Shown one piece after another: positions 34,558 to 41,946 of a stretch of DNA of 64,000 bases. Position numbers and translations under genes: made by a program. Positions within the stretch are counted from its first letter, which is position 1; every line of letters begins with the position of its first letter. The DNA is from an uncultured Altererythrobacter sp. (GTDB lineage Bacteria; Pseudomonadota; Alphaproteobacteria; Sphingomonadales; Sphingomonadaceae), in assembly GCA_913056125.1 (NCBI GenBank), contig CAJXNC010000004.1, positions 143,501-207,500 on the forward strand. Reading direction: 5' to 3'. The notes under the pieces are model-generated. The model saw only the letters and a program-made list of their open reading frames with translations, was not told the DNA's origin and made no database searches.

Positions 34558-34584
34558 GGGCTCCCGGTGTGAAGCCGGGGGCCC
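34558..34584 (+). terminator. Hairpin after the TonB receptor gene
   Basis: GGGCTCCCGG (34558-34567) pairs with CCGGGGGCCC (34575-34584), one G-T wobble, loop TGTGAAG, followed by TTACTCGTT. It sits between convergent genes (receptor on plus, regulator on minus) and probably ends the receptor transcript. Confidence 0.55.
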
Positions 34585-34679
34585 TTACTCGTTCCGAGGC
34601 GTGAGATCGGGGCAGAAATGGCCGGCAGTTCTGCCGGGAACGCAATCTTGGGGAAGGAATTGGCAGGCCGCGAGGCCGG

Positions 34680-35354
34680 TCAGGGCAGGTCTAGTACGTA
34701 ACCCTTGCCGTGGACGGTGCGCAGCAAGTGGCCAGCCCCGACTTCGCGAAGGCCGAAACGCAGGCGCTTGATCCACACATCGACCGTGCGCAGATACTCG
34801 GGGTCTCCCGCCTTGCCGAGCGCATCGACGAGTTCCTGGCGTGTCAGGATGCGGTTTGGATTTTCGGCCATGAAGCGCAGCACGCGAAACTCGTTCGGGC
34901 GCAGGGGAATCAGCGTCCGCTTCCAGCGAGCCTGTTCGCCAGCGACATTGATCAGCAGGTCTGACAATTCGAGCGTTTGCCCGCCGACCGGCCGGCTGCC
35001 TGCCGAATGAAGCGCAAGCACGCGGTCGAGCATGGACTGCCGGTCAAGCGGCCCAACAGCATAATCGTCTGCCCCGGCCTTCAAGGCGCGGCGCCGGTCT
35101 TCGGCGTCTTCCGCTTCCAGCACCATGGTCACATGGGCGTCTGCCAGGCGCGGATCGGCGCGAAGGCGGCGGCACATCTCGAGGCCTGAGAGGTCGTCCA
35201 TCACCCAGTCGACAAAGGCCCAGACGGAGCCCTCGACCAGTTTCTGCGGCCCCTGAGAGGTCAGCAGGCCGAAGGTGAACTCGGTCTCGCCGTTGGAGAA
35301 TTTCTCGTAACGAGATGCGTCTGTGTCAGTGGTGAAAATACTGACGCGATCCAT
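34680..35354 (-). CDS. OmpR/PhoB-type regulator with a degenerate receiver domain
   Basis: A 224-residue protein. The C-terminal winged helix (about 125-222) is typical of OmpR/PhoB: LRPNEFRVLRFMAENPNRILTRQELVDALG and TVDVWIKRLR, HGKGYVL. The N-terminal receiver keeps the phospho-acceptor-like Asp (AFVDWVMDDLSGLEMCRRL) and the GADDY motif. It lacks the usual acidic pair near the N-terminus, the conserved Thr/Ser (replaced in MVLEAED) and the switch Lys (AVGPLD instead of TKPF). It may therefore work without canonical phosphorylation. No histidine kinase gene is adjacent. An 11-bp direct repeat lies upstream. Confidence 0.85.
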   Translation of the reverse strand: MDRVSIFTTDTDASRYEKFSNGETEFTFGLLTSQGPQKLVEGSVWAFVDWVMDDLSGLEMCRRLRADPRLADAHVTMVLEAEDAEDRRRALKAGADDYAVGPLDRQSMLDRVLALHSAGSRPVGGQTLELSDLLINVAGEQARWKRTLIPLRPNEFRVLRFMAENPNRILTRQELVDALGKAGDPEYLRTVDVWIKRLRFGLREVGAGHLLRTVHGKGYVLDLP

Positions 35355-35396
35355 CGTAAAAGCCCTCCGCCCTGACGCGGACGATCTGCCATTCCG

Positions 35397-35414
35397 ATGT
35401 GACTCTCATGTGAC
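35397..35414 (-). promoter_or_regulatory. 11-bp direct repeat upstream of the OmpR/PhoB-type gene
   Basis: ATGTGAC occurs at 35397-35403 and again at 35408-35414, exactly 11 bases apart, 44-60 bases upstream of the regulator start. On the coding strand this reads GTCACAT-GAGA-GTCACAT. The spacing equals one DNA turn, as in OmpR/PhoB binding sites, and the GTCAC core is shared with the lipoprotein promoter. Autoregulation is a reasonable inference. Confidence 0.5.
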
Positions 35415-35551
35415 GCGAACATGCAGAATCTCCGCTACGCGGAAATCATTCAGCGGGAGCGAGGGCCAAGCGCCTTTTGAGGCCGACCGGACGGCATTTC
35501 GAGGCCAACCGAAGTCGAACAGTGACGGACCCCGATAGGGGGCGTCGTGCC

Positions 35552-35947
35552 TCAGTTTTGCAGGTAGGCTTGGCGGGTTTCCGAAAGAGCGATGACTTCG
35601 CGCGGGACGAAGGGGATGACCGGCGTTGCCTGGTAGTTGATCGTCAGCCTGCCGAATTGCGCGCCATTGGAAGTGCCACGCTGGAAGTCGATCGCGGTAA
35701 TGCCCGCAGGATCGATCCCGTCCAGGTGAGCGCGCGTTTCGGCCACAACCTGTGCGGTCGTCGCATGCGGGTTGATCTTGGCAAAACGCAAGCCCTCGCC
35801 AACAGCGTGACGCAGCCCGCCCGATGTGTGCAGGACGATACCGAATTGTAGAATCCCGACCATCAGCGTGATGAGGACCGGGATTGCGAGGGCGAATTCG
35901 ACGACCGCTGCGCCCTTCTCGTCTCTTGCGAATGTCCGCATCGTCAC
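35552..35947 (-). CDS. TadE-like pseudopilin
   Basis: A 131-residue protein starting near MRTFARDEKGAAVVEFALAIPVLITLMVGI. The short basic leader, the (K)GAAVVEFAL motif and the following hydrophobic helix match TadE-type minor pilins of the Tad/Flp system, cleaved by a prepilin peptidase. The GTG start at 35947 overlaps the stop of the preceding gene, with GAGGA close upstream; ATG 35941 also possible. It is the last of three linked tadE/G-like genes. No tadA, tadB/C or flp pilin gene is in the window. Confidence 0.85.
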   Translation of the reverse strand: MTMRTFARDEKGAAVVEFALAIPVLITLMVGILQFGIVLHTSGGLRHAVGEGLRFAKINPHATTAQVVAETRAHLDGIDPAGITAIDFQRGTSNGAQFGRLTINYQATPVIPFVPREVIALSETRQAYLQN

Positions 35948-36432
35948 TGGATCCTCACCGTGCTATCACCGACCACCGAGAAGCTGGAATTGAATGCATC
36001 AAGACCGACCATCCCTGCCAAGGCAGTCCAGTCGAAGAACGGATCCACATCGTCGCGGATCGAGATGCTGACATAGCGCGCCGAGGCTTCGCCGCTCGCG
36101 CATCCGCCGTTGAAATTGTTCGAACGTACGCCGTTACACACGAGAAAGATCTGCGCGGTCACGTTTTCGGCCGCCAGACCCGAAGCGGCAATCGCCTCGG
36201 TCACGAGATAGGAAGTGTCGCCGTTCGTCGGGCGGACCGAAAGAGCATAGTCGGTTACGCGCTGCGCGGCTTGCTCCATGTCCATGCGCGCGCTGATCAG
36301 TCGCGACATGTCGATCGCGCCGAGCAGGAGCACCATCAGGACCGGCAGGACCATGGCCAGTTCGATAAAGGCCATGCCATCCTGATTGCGGATCAGGCGG
36401 ATAGGGGACAGATGTTTGGGGCGCGGATTCAT
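35944..36432 (-). CDS. TadE/TadG-like pseudopilin
   Basis: A 162-residue protein with an N-terminal cytoplasmic stretch, then NQDGMAFIELAMVLPVLMVLLLGAIDMSRLI (about 20-50), a TadE-type prepilin helix. The rest is periplasmic with two cysteines (VCNGVRS, GGCASG). ATG 36432 is chosen because GGAG lies just upstream and the longer frame begins inside the previous gene. It overlaps the next gene by four bases and starts four bases after the tadG-like stop, so the three are one operon. Confidence 0.82.
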   Translation of the reverse strand: MNPRPKHLSPIRLIRNQDGMAFIELAMVLPVLMVLLLGAIDMSRLISARMDMEQAAQRVTDYALSVRPTNGDTSYLVTEAIAASGLAAENVTAQIFLVCNGVRSNNFNGGCASGEASARYVSISIRDDVDPFFDWTALAGMVGLDAFNSSFSVVGDSTVRIQ

Positions 36433-36436
36433 CGGT

Positions 36437-37684
36437 TTACTCCACGATGCGCATGCGGCGGCCCGACGTGTCGATATCGTCGTAATCGCTGGGACAATTG
36501 TTCGAGAACGATGTCTCGCCCGAAATGCTGATGCGATAGGCAACCATCAGCAGGCATTCGGAATGCTGGCCCGAACTGCCGTTGAAGCTCAGCGGGCCGT
36601 TGGGCATGTAGACGACCCCTTCCATGTTGAAATCGCTATCGCCGTTGAGCTTGCTGTCCTTCACCGCTCCGATCTGGTCCTGATAGACGAGGATGTTATA
36701 CCAGGTTGCATCCTCGCTCTGGCTGGGAGCACGCAGGTCGACGTCGGCACCGCCGGCGAAATCGAGCGTCGAGACATTACCGTTGTTCTGGCCGGTCAGG
36801 ATGATGGTGACGCCTTCGCCGGTGATCGAAGCCTGGCTGTTCACCTTCAGGTCGCCCTTGTCGATAATATAGACGCCTGGCGAGAGCACGGCATCGCCGC
36901 GGATCGTCAGCCCGTTGCAATAGCGGCCAGGCGAAAGCGTAACGCTCTCATTGGCGTTTACCGCGAAGTTGTTTTCCGAACAGCCTGCCGGGCTGGAGGG
37001 CGTGGTGAGGCCGCGCGAAGCCAGCGGGTCTTCCTGCGCCGCACTGTAGGGATTGAGATTCGTCGTCGACGGAATGTTTGAATCGGAATATTCGATCCCC
37101 CCAACCGCGGTCAGCGGAGAACCGGTAAGCCAGCTCGTTCCGTCGAGGTCGATCGCGTCGACGTCGACCGAATTGGCTGCAACGCCGCAAGTCAGGAGCA
37201 CGTCTGCCGTACCTGCCAGGTTCACGCCGATACCTGTCTCGGCGAGCGAGATGATGCAGTGCTCGCCTTCGCTGACATAGGCGGCGACGGCGCGCGAATG
37301 AATGACAGGCGGGGAAGTGAGGAACAGGCTGGAGAAGGGCAGGCGCTTCGAAGTCGTGGCGATGACTTCCACCGCGGTATTGTTCGCGGCGTAGGCACCC
37401 GTTGCCGGAGGGCTGGTGACGCTCTGCACGGTAATCGCGGTGTTGGAATTCAGGCCGATATCATTGGTCGATGCGGCAGTGACATCGCGACCGGCCGACA
37501 GTGCATAGGCGCCCGCAAGTGCGCCGGAATCGACGGCCTGCTGCAACTGGCGCTTCCATAAATACCAGTAGACTGCATCGACTGCGAGGCCGGCGCCGCC
37601 CACCAACGACGCCGCGCCAATGGCGCTGACGGCGACGATGTTCGCGCGCGTGTCCTTGATGATCGACTGCAAGAATTGAAACAT
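36437..37684 (-). CDS. TadG-like protein (Flp pilus assembly family)
   Basis: A 415-residue protein. The N-terminus (about 1-65) has the TadG/DUF2134-like membrane anchor (ANIVAVSAIGAASLVGGAGLAVDAVYWYLWKRQLQQAVDSGALAGAYAL). The remainder is an extracytoplasmic beta-rich region with repeated Asn/Ser/Gly segments, including SPGRYCNGLTIRGDAVLSPGVYII, and several cysteines. It should sit at the outer face of the inner membrane in a Tad-type apparatus. First gene of the three; tRNA-Ser lies upstream. Confidence 0.82.
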   Translation of the reverse strand: MFQFLQSIIKDTRANIVAVSAIGAASLVGGAGLAVDAVYWYLWKRQLQQAVDSGALAGAYALSAGRDVTAASTNDIGLNSNTAITVQSVTSPPATGAYAANNTAVEVIATTSKRLPFSSLFLTSPPVIHSRAVAAYVSEGEHCIISLAETGIGVNLAGTADVLLTCGVAANSVDVDAIDLDGTSWLTGSPLTAVGGIEYSDSNIPSTTNLNPYSAAQEDPLASRGLTTPSSPAGCSENNFAVNANESVTLSPGRYCNGLTIRGDAVLSPGVYIIDKGDLKVNSQASITGEGVTIILTGQNNGNVSTLDFAGGADVDLRAPSQSEDATWYNILVYQDQIGAVKDSKLNGDSDFNMEGVVYMPNGPLSFNGSSGQHSECLLMVAYRISISGETSFSNNCPSDYDDIDTSGRRMRIVE

Positions 37685-37836
37685 GTCCGGCCCCTCTTTC
37701 TTGGCCGAATCTTGCCTTGCAGCGTTAAGCCCCGCTTGCGGAGCGTGTTAAACACGAAGTTAAGCGCGATCACGCGCAGGAATCCGTGCTTCCTAGCAGC
37801 TTGTTTTCTGTAGCATTCGCGGAAGCAGATAGCCGG

Positions 37837-37928
37837 TGGCGGAGACGGAGGGATTCGAACCCTCGATACCCCGATAGAGGTATGGTTCCTTAGCAGGGAA
37901 CTGGTTTCAGCCACTCACCCACGTCTCC
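37837..37928 (-). tRNA. tRNA-Ser (anticodon GCU)
   Basis: Acceptor strands CGTCTCC and GGAGACG (37922-37928 and 37841-37847) pair. The anticodon stem GTTCC/GGAAC encloses the loop CTGCTAA, giving anticodon GCU for AGC/AGU codons. A long variable arm typical of serine tRNAs and the T-loop GGTTCGAATCC are present. The 3' CCA is encoded (37837-37839), preceded by a G discriminator. Confidence 0.97.
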
Positions 37929-38140
37929 GGACCGCAGCGGCTAGCAGGGGCGCGCTATAACGAGGGCATTTGCTGCCCGCAAGTACTGCTCCACATCGCT
38001 GCAAAGATTGCATTCCATTGTGCTTTTCGATTCGACTCACCGCAAAACGGACTCGGGTGGCCGCGCGTTCATTGCCGCTTCACCCGCGATGGATTCTCTT
38101 GCGCCGCTGAGAAGTCCTGCTTGCACGAGGAGGGTCGACG

Positions 38141-38971
38141 ATGTTGACCGCAATCGCCGCGAAAACCCGCAAGACTGCGCTGGGCGCAGCCTTTGCCATG
38201 CTTGCCGCATTCACCGTCGCTCCGCTGGCGGCGCAGAGCATCGAAACGGTTGATCCCGACATGGCGATCGACGCCGATTTGGCGCAGACTGGCCCGGCAG
38301 CCAGTCCTGCGGATAGCACCGTTCCCAGCGGGGATACGGAGCTTCCCAGAGCGCGTTACGATTCGCAGGCATCGCCTTATGCAGGGCAGACGCTTGACCT
38401 TCCGGAGGAGGAAGTTCGCGAAGTCTATCCCGCGCCTGCCCAGGTTGCGGCGAACGAGGTTGCGCAGCCTGCTGCCGCAACCTCCGCATCTACCTATGGC
38501 GAGGATGACCTGATCGGTGCCGCCGAAGGCCTGTTCGGCCAGGGCGCAGAGGGCCTCGCTCGCCTTATCGAGGACATCCTCGAGAAACAGGGCGAGCCCA
38601 ATGGATATATTGTGGGCCGCGAGGGCGGTGGCGCCTTCGTGCTCGGCGTTCGCTATGGTTCGGGCACCCTGTTCCACAAGGTCGAAGGCAACATGCCCGT
38701 CTACTGGACAGGTCCGTCCATCGGCTTCGATGCGGGTGCCAATGCGGGCAACACCTTTGTGCTGGTCTACAACCTCTACGACACGGACGAGCTCTACGAA
38801 CGCTATCCGGCAGGCGAGGGACAGGCCTATCTCGTTGGCGGTTTCACCGCCAGCTACCTGCGCAAGGGCAATATCGTGCTGATCCCGATCCGTGTCGGAG
38901 CGGGTCTGAGGCTCGGCGTCAATGCGGGCTATATGCGCTTCTCGCACAAGCAGCGCTGGCTGCCTTTCTGA
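38141..38971 (+). CDS. eipA: DUF1134 envelope protein, EipA-like
   Basis: A 276-residue periplasmic protein with a signal peptide ending near PLAAQ and a low-complexity linker (about 32-115). The C-terminal DUF1134 domain (about 120-276) contains GYIVGREGGGAFVLGVRYGSG, VYWTGPSIGFDAGANAG and the ending RFSHKQRWLPF. Family members (EipA of Brucella) support cell-envelope integrity in alphaproteobacteria. A good AGGAGG-like site precedes ATG 38141. The gene stands alone between tRNA-Ser and the aminotransferase. Confidence 0.88.
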   Translation: MLTAIAAKTRKTALGAAFAMLAAFTVAPLAAQSIETVDPDMAIDADLAQTGPAASPADSTVPSGDTELPRARYDSQASPYAGQTLDLPEEEVREVYPAPAQVAANEVAQPAAATSASTYGEDDLIGAAEGLFGQGAEGLARLIEDILEKQGEPNGYIVGREGGGAFVLGVRYGSGTLFHKVEGNMPVYWTGPSIGFDAGANAGNTFVLVYNLYDTDELYERYPAGEGQAYLVGGFTASYLRKGNIVLIPIRVGAGLRLGVNAGYMRFSHKQRWLPF

Positions 38972-39061
38972 GGTCTCGCGGACACCGCGCGAAAAAAGGC
39001 GCGGGCCAAACCCAATTGACGCTTGCGACTGCGCGCATGCGGCGGCATTGAGCGCCCCGTT

Positions 39062-40240
39062 ATGCTGGACAGACTCGAACAACAACCGCCCGACGCGCTG
39101 CTCGCGCTGATAAAGCTCTATGATGCCGACCCGCGGCCCGACAAGATCGACCTTGGCGTGGGCGTTTACCGCACATCCGAGGGCGCGACGCCGGTCTTCG
39201 GCTGCATCAAGGCAGCAGAGGCCATGCTTGTCGCGGAACAGGATTCGAAGGCCTATCTCGGTCCCGAAGGCGACATGGGCTTTGTTCACGCATTGATGCC
39301 GCATATCTTCGGTGGCGAGGATCCCTCTCAAGGCGGCCGGATCGAGGGCATGCAGACCCCGGGCGGAACGGGCGCGGTTCGCCTCGCCGTGGCGCTGGCC
39401 CAGCGCGCCGGTGTCGGCAAGGTCCTCATGGGCACGCCCAGCTGGCCCAACCACGCGCAGATTTTCGGGGACCTGGGTATCGAGATGGTCGGTTTCGGCC
39501 ACGCCGCAGCCGACGGCACGGCCAATATGGACGAGCTGCGCAAGGCGCTGCGTAATGCCGGCACGGGCGATGCCGTGCTTCTGCATGGCTGCTGTCACAA
39601 CCCGACCGGTATCGACTACACAAATGAGCAGTGGGACGAGATCGCAGATCTGCTCGTCGAGACGGGCGTGCTGCCGATCATCGACCTTGCATACCAGGGC
39701 CTCGGCCGCGGCATGGAAGAAGATGCCTATGGCATGCGTAAGGTGCTTGCCAGCGTGCCCGAGGCGCTGGTTGCCTATAGCTGCGACAAGAATTTCGGCC
39801 TCTATCGCGACCGCGTCGGCGCAGTCTACGCGATGACGCCTGATGCCGCGCAGACCACAGCCGTGATGTCGAACGGCCATGCGCTGGCGCGTGCCAACTG
39901 GTCCATGCCGCCCGATCACGGCGCTGCCGCGGTGCGGCTGGCGCTGTCGGACGATGCGACCGTGAAGCAGTGGCTCGACGAGCTGGATTCGATGCGCGCG
40001 CGTATCCTGCAGGTGCGCGAGAAGCTGGCCGCATCCTCCAATGCTGGCGGCGTCAACCTCGCCCCGCTGGGCGAGCAGAACGGCATGTTCGCCATGCTGC
40101 CGCTCTCCAAGGAACAGATCCAGAAGCTGCGCGACGATCACGGCGTCTACATGGCGGGTTCGGGCCGTATCAATGTCGCCGGTCTGACCATGGACAATAT
40201 CGACAAATTCGTCGGTGCCCTGGCAGCGGTAAGCGGGTGA
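39062..40240 (+). CDS. Aromatic/aspartate aminotransferase (class I, TyrB/AspC-like)
   Basis: A 392-residue PLP enzyme. The start MLDRLEQQPPDALLALIKLY and LGVGVYRTSEGATPV are the typical N-terminus of the AspC/TyrB subfamily. HGCCHNPTGIDY is the NPTG motif, and SCDKNFGLYRDRVG contains the PLP-binding Lys (about 245). The C-terminal MAGSGRINVAGL supplies the Arg that binds the substrate carboxylate. It transfers amino groups between aromatic amino acids or aspartate and 2-oxoglutarate. ATG 39062 gives the canonical start; the frame is open to 39023. A GNAT gene follows three bases later. Confidence 0.92.
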   Translation: MLDRLEQQPPDALLALIKLYDADPRPDKIDLGVGVYRTSEGATPVFGCIKAAEAMLVAEQDSKAYLGPEGDMGFVHALMPHIFGGEDPSQGGRIEGMQTPGGTGAVRLAVALAQRAGVGKVLMGTPSWPNHAQIFGDLGIEMVGFGHAAADGTANMDELRKALRNAGTGDAVLLHGCCHNPTGIDYTNEQWDEIADLLVETGVLPIIDLAYQGLGRGMEEDAYGMRKVLASVPEALVAYSCDKNFGLYRDRVGAVYAMTPDAAQTTAVMSNGHALARANWSMPPDHGAAAVRLALSDDATVKQWLDELDSMRARILQVREKLAASSNAGGVNLAPLGEQNGMFAMLPLSKEQIQKLRDDHGVYMAGSGRINVAGLTMDNIDKFVGALAAVSG

Positions 40241-40243
40241 CGC

Positions 40244-40789
40244 ATGGATCGTCAGCCGCACCTTGAAGGGGAGCGGCTGATCCTGCGGCCGCTTCGGGAA
40301 AGTGACTGGGACGGGCTCTTCGCCGTCGCCAGCGATCCGCAAATCTGGGCGATGCACCCCATGCATGACCGCTGGCAGGAGCCGGTCTTCCGGGCATTCT
40401 TTGCCGATGCGCTGGCCAAGGGTGGCGCTTTGGCGGTAATCGAGAAATCGAGCGGAGAGATTGTCGGATCCAGCCGGTTCCAGGGCCATGACAACGCTGA
40501 CGGTGGCAGCGTCGAAATCGGTTGGACTTTCCTTGCCCGCCGCCTTTGGGGTGCAGGCTACAACGCGGAAATGAAGCGCCTGATGCTGGCTCATGCCCTG
40601 CGCTTCGTCAGGCGCGTGGAATTCCATGTTGGCGAGGGCAACATCATCAGCCGCAAGGCAATGGAACATATCGGCGGAGGATTGACCGACCAGACGGATA
40701 CGGTCGCCACGCCGCGTGGCCCGGTCGTGCATGTGATTTACGAAATCGGCCGCGAGGACTTTGCTTGCGGGCCGCTTTCGACCGCTTAA
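40244..40789 (+). CDS. GNAT N-acetyltransferase, RimJ/RimL-like
   Basis: A 181-residue acetyltransferase. The opening HLEGERLILRPLRESDWDGLFAVASDPQIW is typical of RimJ/RimL proteins, GWTFLARRLWGAGYNAEMKRL holds the acetyl-CoA binding loop, and the tail has the conserved RKAMEHIGG. These enzymes acetylate ribosomal protein N-termini or small molecules. The gene begins three bases after the aminotransferase stop, suggesting co-transcription, and overlaps the convergent lipoprotein gene by four bases. Confidence 0.88.
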   Translation: MDRQPHLEGERLILRPLRESDWDGLFAVASDPQIWAMHPMHDRWQEPVFRAFFADALAKGGALAVIEKSSGEIVGSSRFQGHDNADGGSVEIGWTFLARRLWGAGYNAEMKRLMLAHALRFVRRVEFHVGEGNIISRKAMEHIGGGLTDQTDTVATPRGPVVHVIYEIGREDFACGPLSTA

Positions 40790-41811
40790 TCCTCCGCGAA
40801 GGTAAGCCGCGCTGCCCCGATTCCCTGTTCACCTGCGACTGAATAATAGAGCCAGGCCGTTTCGCCTTCGTCATAGACGCCGGGATCGCGCAAGGCGTTC
40901 TCTGCGCCATAGGACATGCCACCTTGGGACTCTTCGATCGGCAGGTTGGCACCTTCATAGTCGCGTTCGGGCCGCAGCACTTCGCTTGGTGCGCTGGCGG
41001 TCCACTCGGTCCAGTCGGGCCGCAAGTCGACGGAGACGTGCATGATCCGCTCGGGCCGGTCGCCGACGGTGGTATAGAAAACATGCAGCGTGTCGCCGCG
41101 CCGCATCACGCCGGCATGGCGCATCTCGTCGAGGATCCGCGGTCCGGCCTCGAACGGCGGCAATCCGTTCTCCGAGCGCAGGAACTGCCCGCTGCGCAGC
41201 CAATCGGGATAGGCGGAAGGTTTGTCCGCCATGGCAAGGCCGTAGACCGCGCCTTCATATGTAAATGTCTTCATATAGGGCGGGGCGAATTCGTCGGAGA
41301 CCTGCGTGAAGTTCAGCCCGTCCGTCGATTCTGCGAGGAAGGTTCGCTGGAAGTACGGCCTGCCGCCGTAATCCTCGCCCGGCTGTTCGATCGGTCCGTG
41401 GAAATACATCAGCAGGCGCTGATTCTCATCGTCTACCAGTACGTCCGGAGAGGCGATGTGGTGCAATGCCGTGGTCTGGTCGAGTTGCAGCGTACCCGGC
41501 TCGTAAACGGTCCATGGTCCGGCAGGATCGTCGGCATAGGCGAGGCGGATATAGGTGCCGCGGTGATGTGCGAAATACATGTAATACTGACCAAGCGGCT
41601 CCTCGATCCAGTCGGGCACGTGGATCACCACCGGACCGTCGATATTCTCGCCCAGCTCGCCTTCGAGCCCGGGCATGTCCGGAGCAATCACAGGTGCATC
41701 GCCAACACGTTCGGCCATGACCGGGCCGGGATCGGGCGCATTCGCAGTCTCCTCCGGCGGCTGGCAGGCCACCAGGCCGCAAGATGCCATCAGGGCAGCT
41801 AGCCTCTTCAT
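40786..41811 (-). CDS. Lipoprotein with a glycosyl-hydrolase-43-like beta-propeller
   Basis: A 341-residue protein with lipobox GLVAC (Cys about 16). The following domain (about 50-341) shows repeated blade-like units typical of five-bladed GH43/62/117-type propellers: YYMYFAHHRGTYIRLAYADDPAGPW, ASPDVLVDDENQRLLMYFHG, RHAGVMRRGDTLHVFYTTVGDRPERI and ENALRDPGVYDEGETAWLYYS. Catalytic residues are uncertain; it may bind or cleave a glycan, or be a non-catalytic homologue. GAGAAGGAA precedes ATG 41811. It is divergent from the dicarboxylate symporter. Confidence 0.7.
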   Translation of the reverse strand: MKRLAALMASCGLVACQPPEETANAPDPGPVMAERVGDAPVIAPDMPGLEGELGENIDGPVVIHVPDWIEEPLGQYYMYFAHHRGTYIRLAYADDPAGPWTVYEPGTLQLDQTTALHHIASPDVLVDDENQRLLMYFHGPIEQPGEDYGGRPYFQRTFLAESTDGLNFTQVSDEFAPPYMKTFTYEGAVYGLAMADKPSAYPDWLRSGQFLRSENGLPPFEAGPRILDEMRHAGVMRRGDTLHVFYTTVGDRPERIMHVSVDLRPDWTEWTASAPSEVLRPERDYEGANLPIEESQGGMSYGAENALRDPGVYDEGETAWLYYSVAGEQGIGAARLTFAED

Positions 41812-41946
41812 CGCAATTCCTTCTCCCAACGAACTTCGCTTATCCTCTTGGGGCATGGGTATAGCGCAGGCGCTGGCGGGGCCAATCCCTTGCCGGGCAG
41901 CGACTTACCCTTGTCCTATTGCCCGGCCAGAGTGCATGGCAGGACC

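Noticed and set aside
37837..37928. tRNA-Ser as a possible integration site
   Set aside because: No integrase, direct repeat of the tRNA 3' end or shift in base composition is seen on either side.
38069..40732. 887-codon open frame opposite the EipA-like, aminotransferase and GNAT genes
   Set aside because: It spans three well-identified genes on the other strand, and its His/Arg/Gly composition is typical of GC shadow frames.
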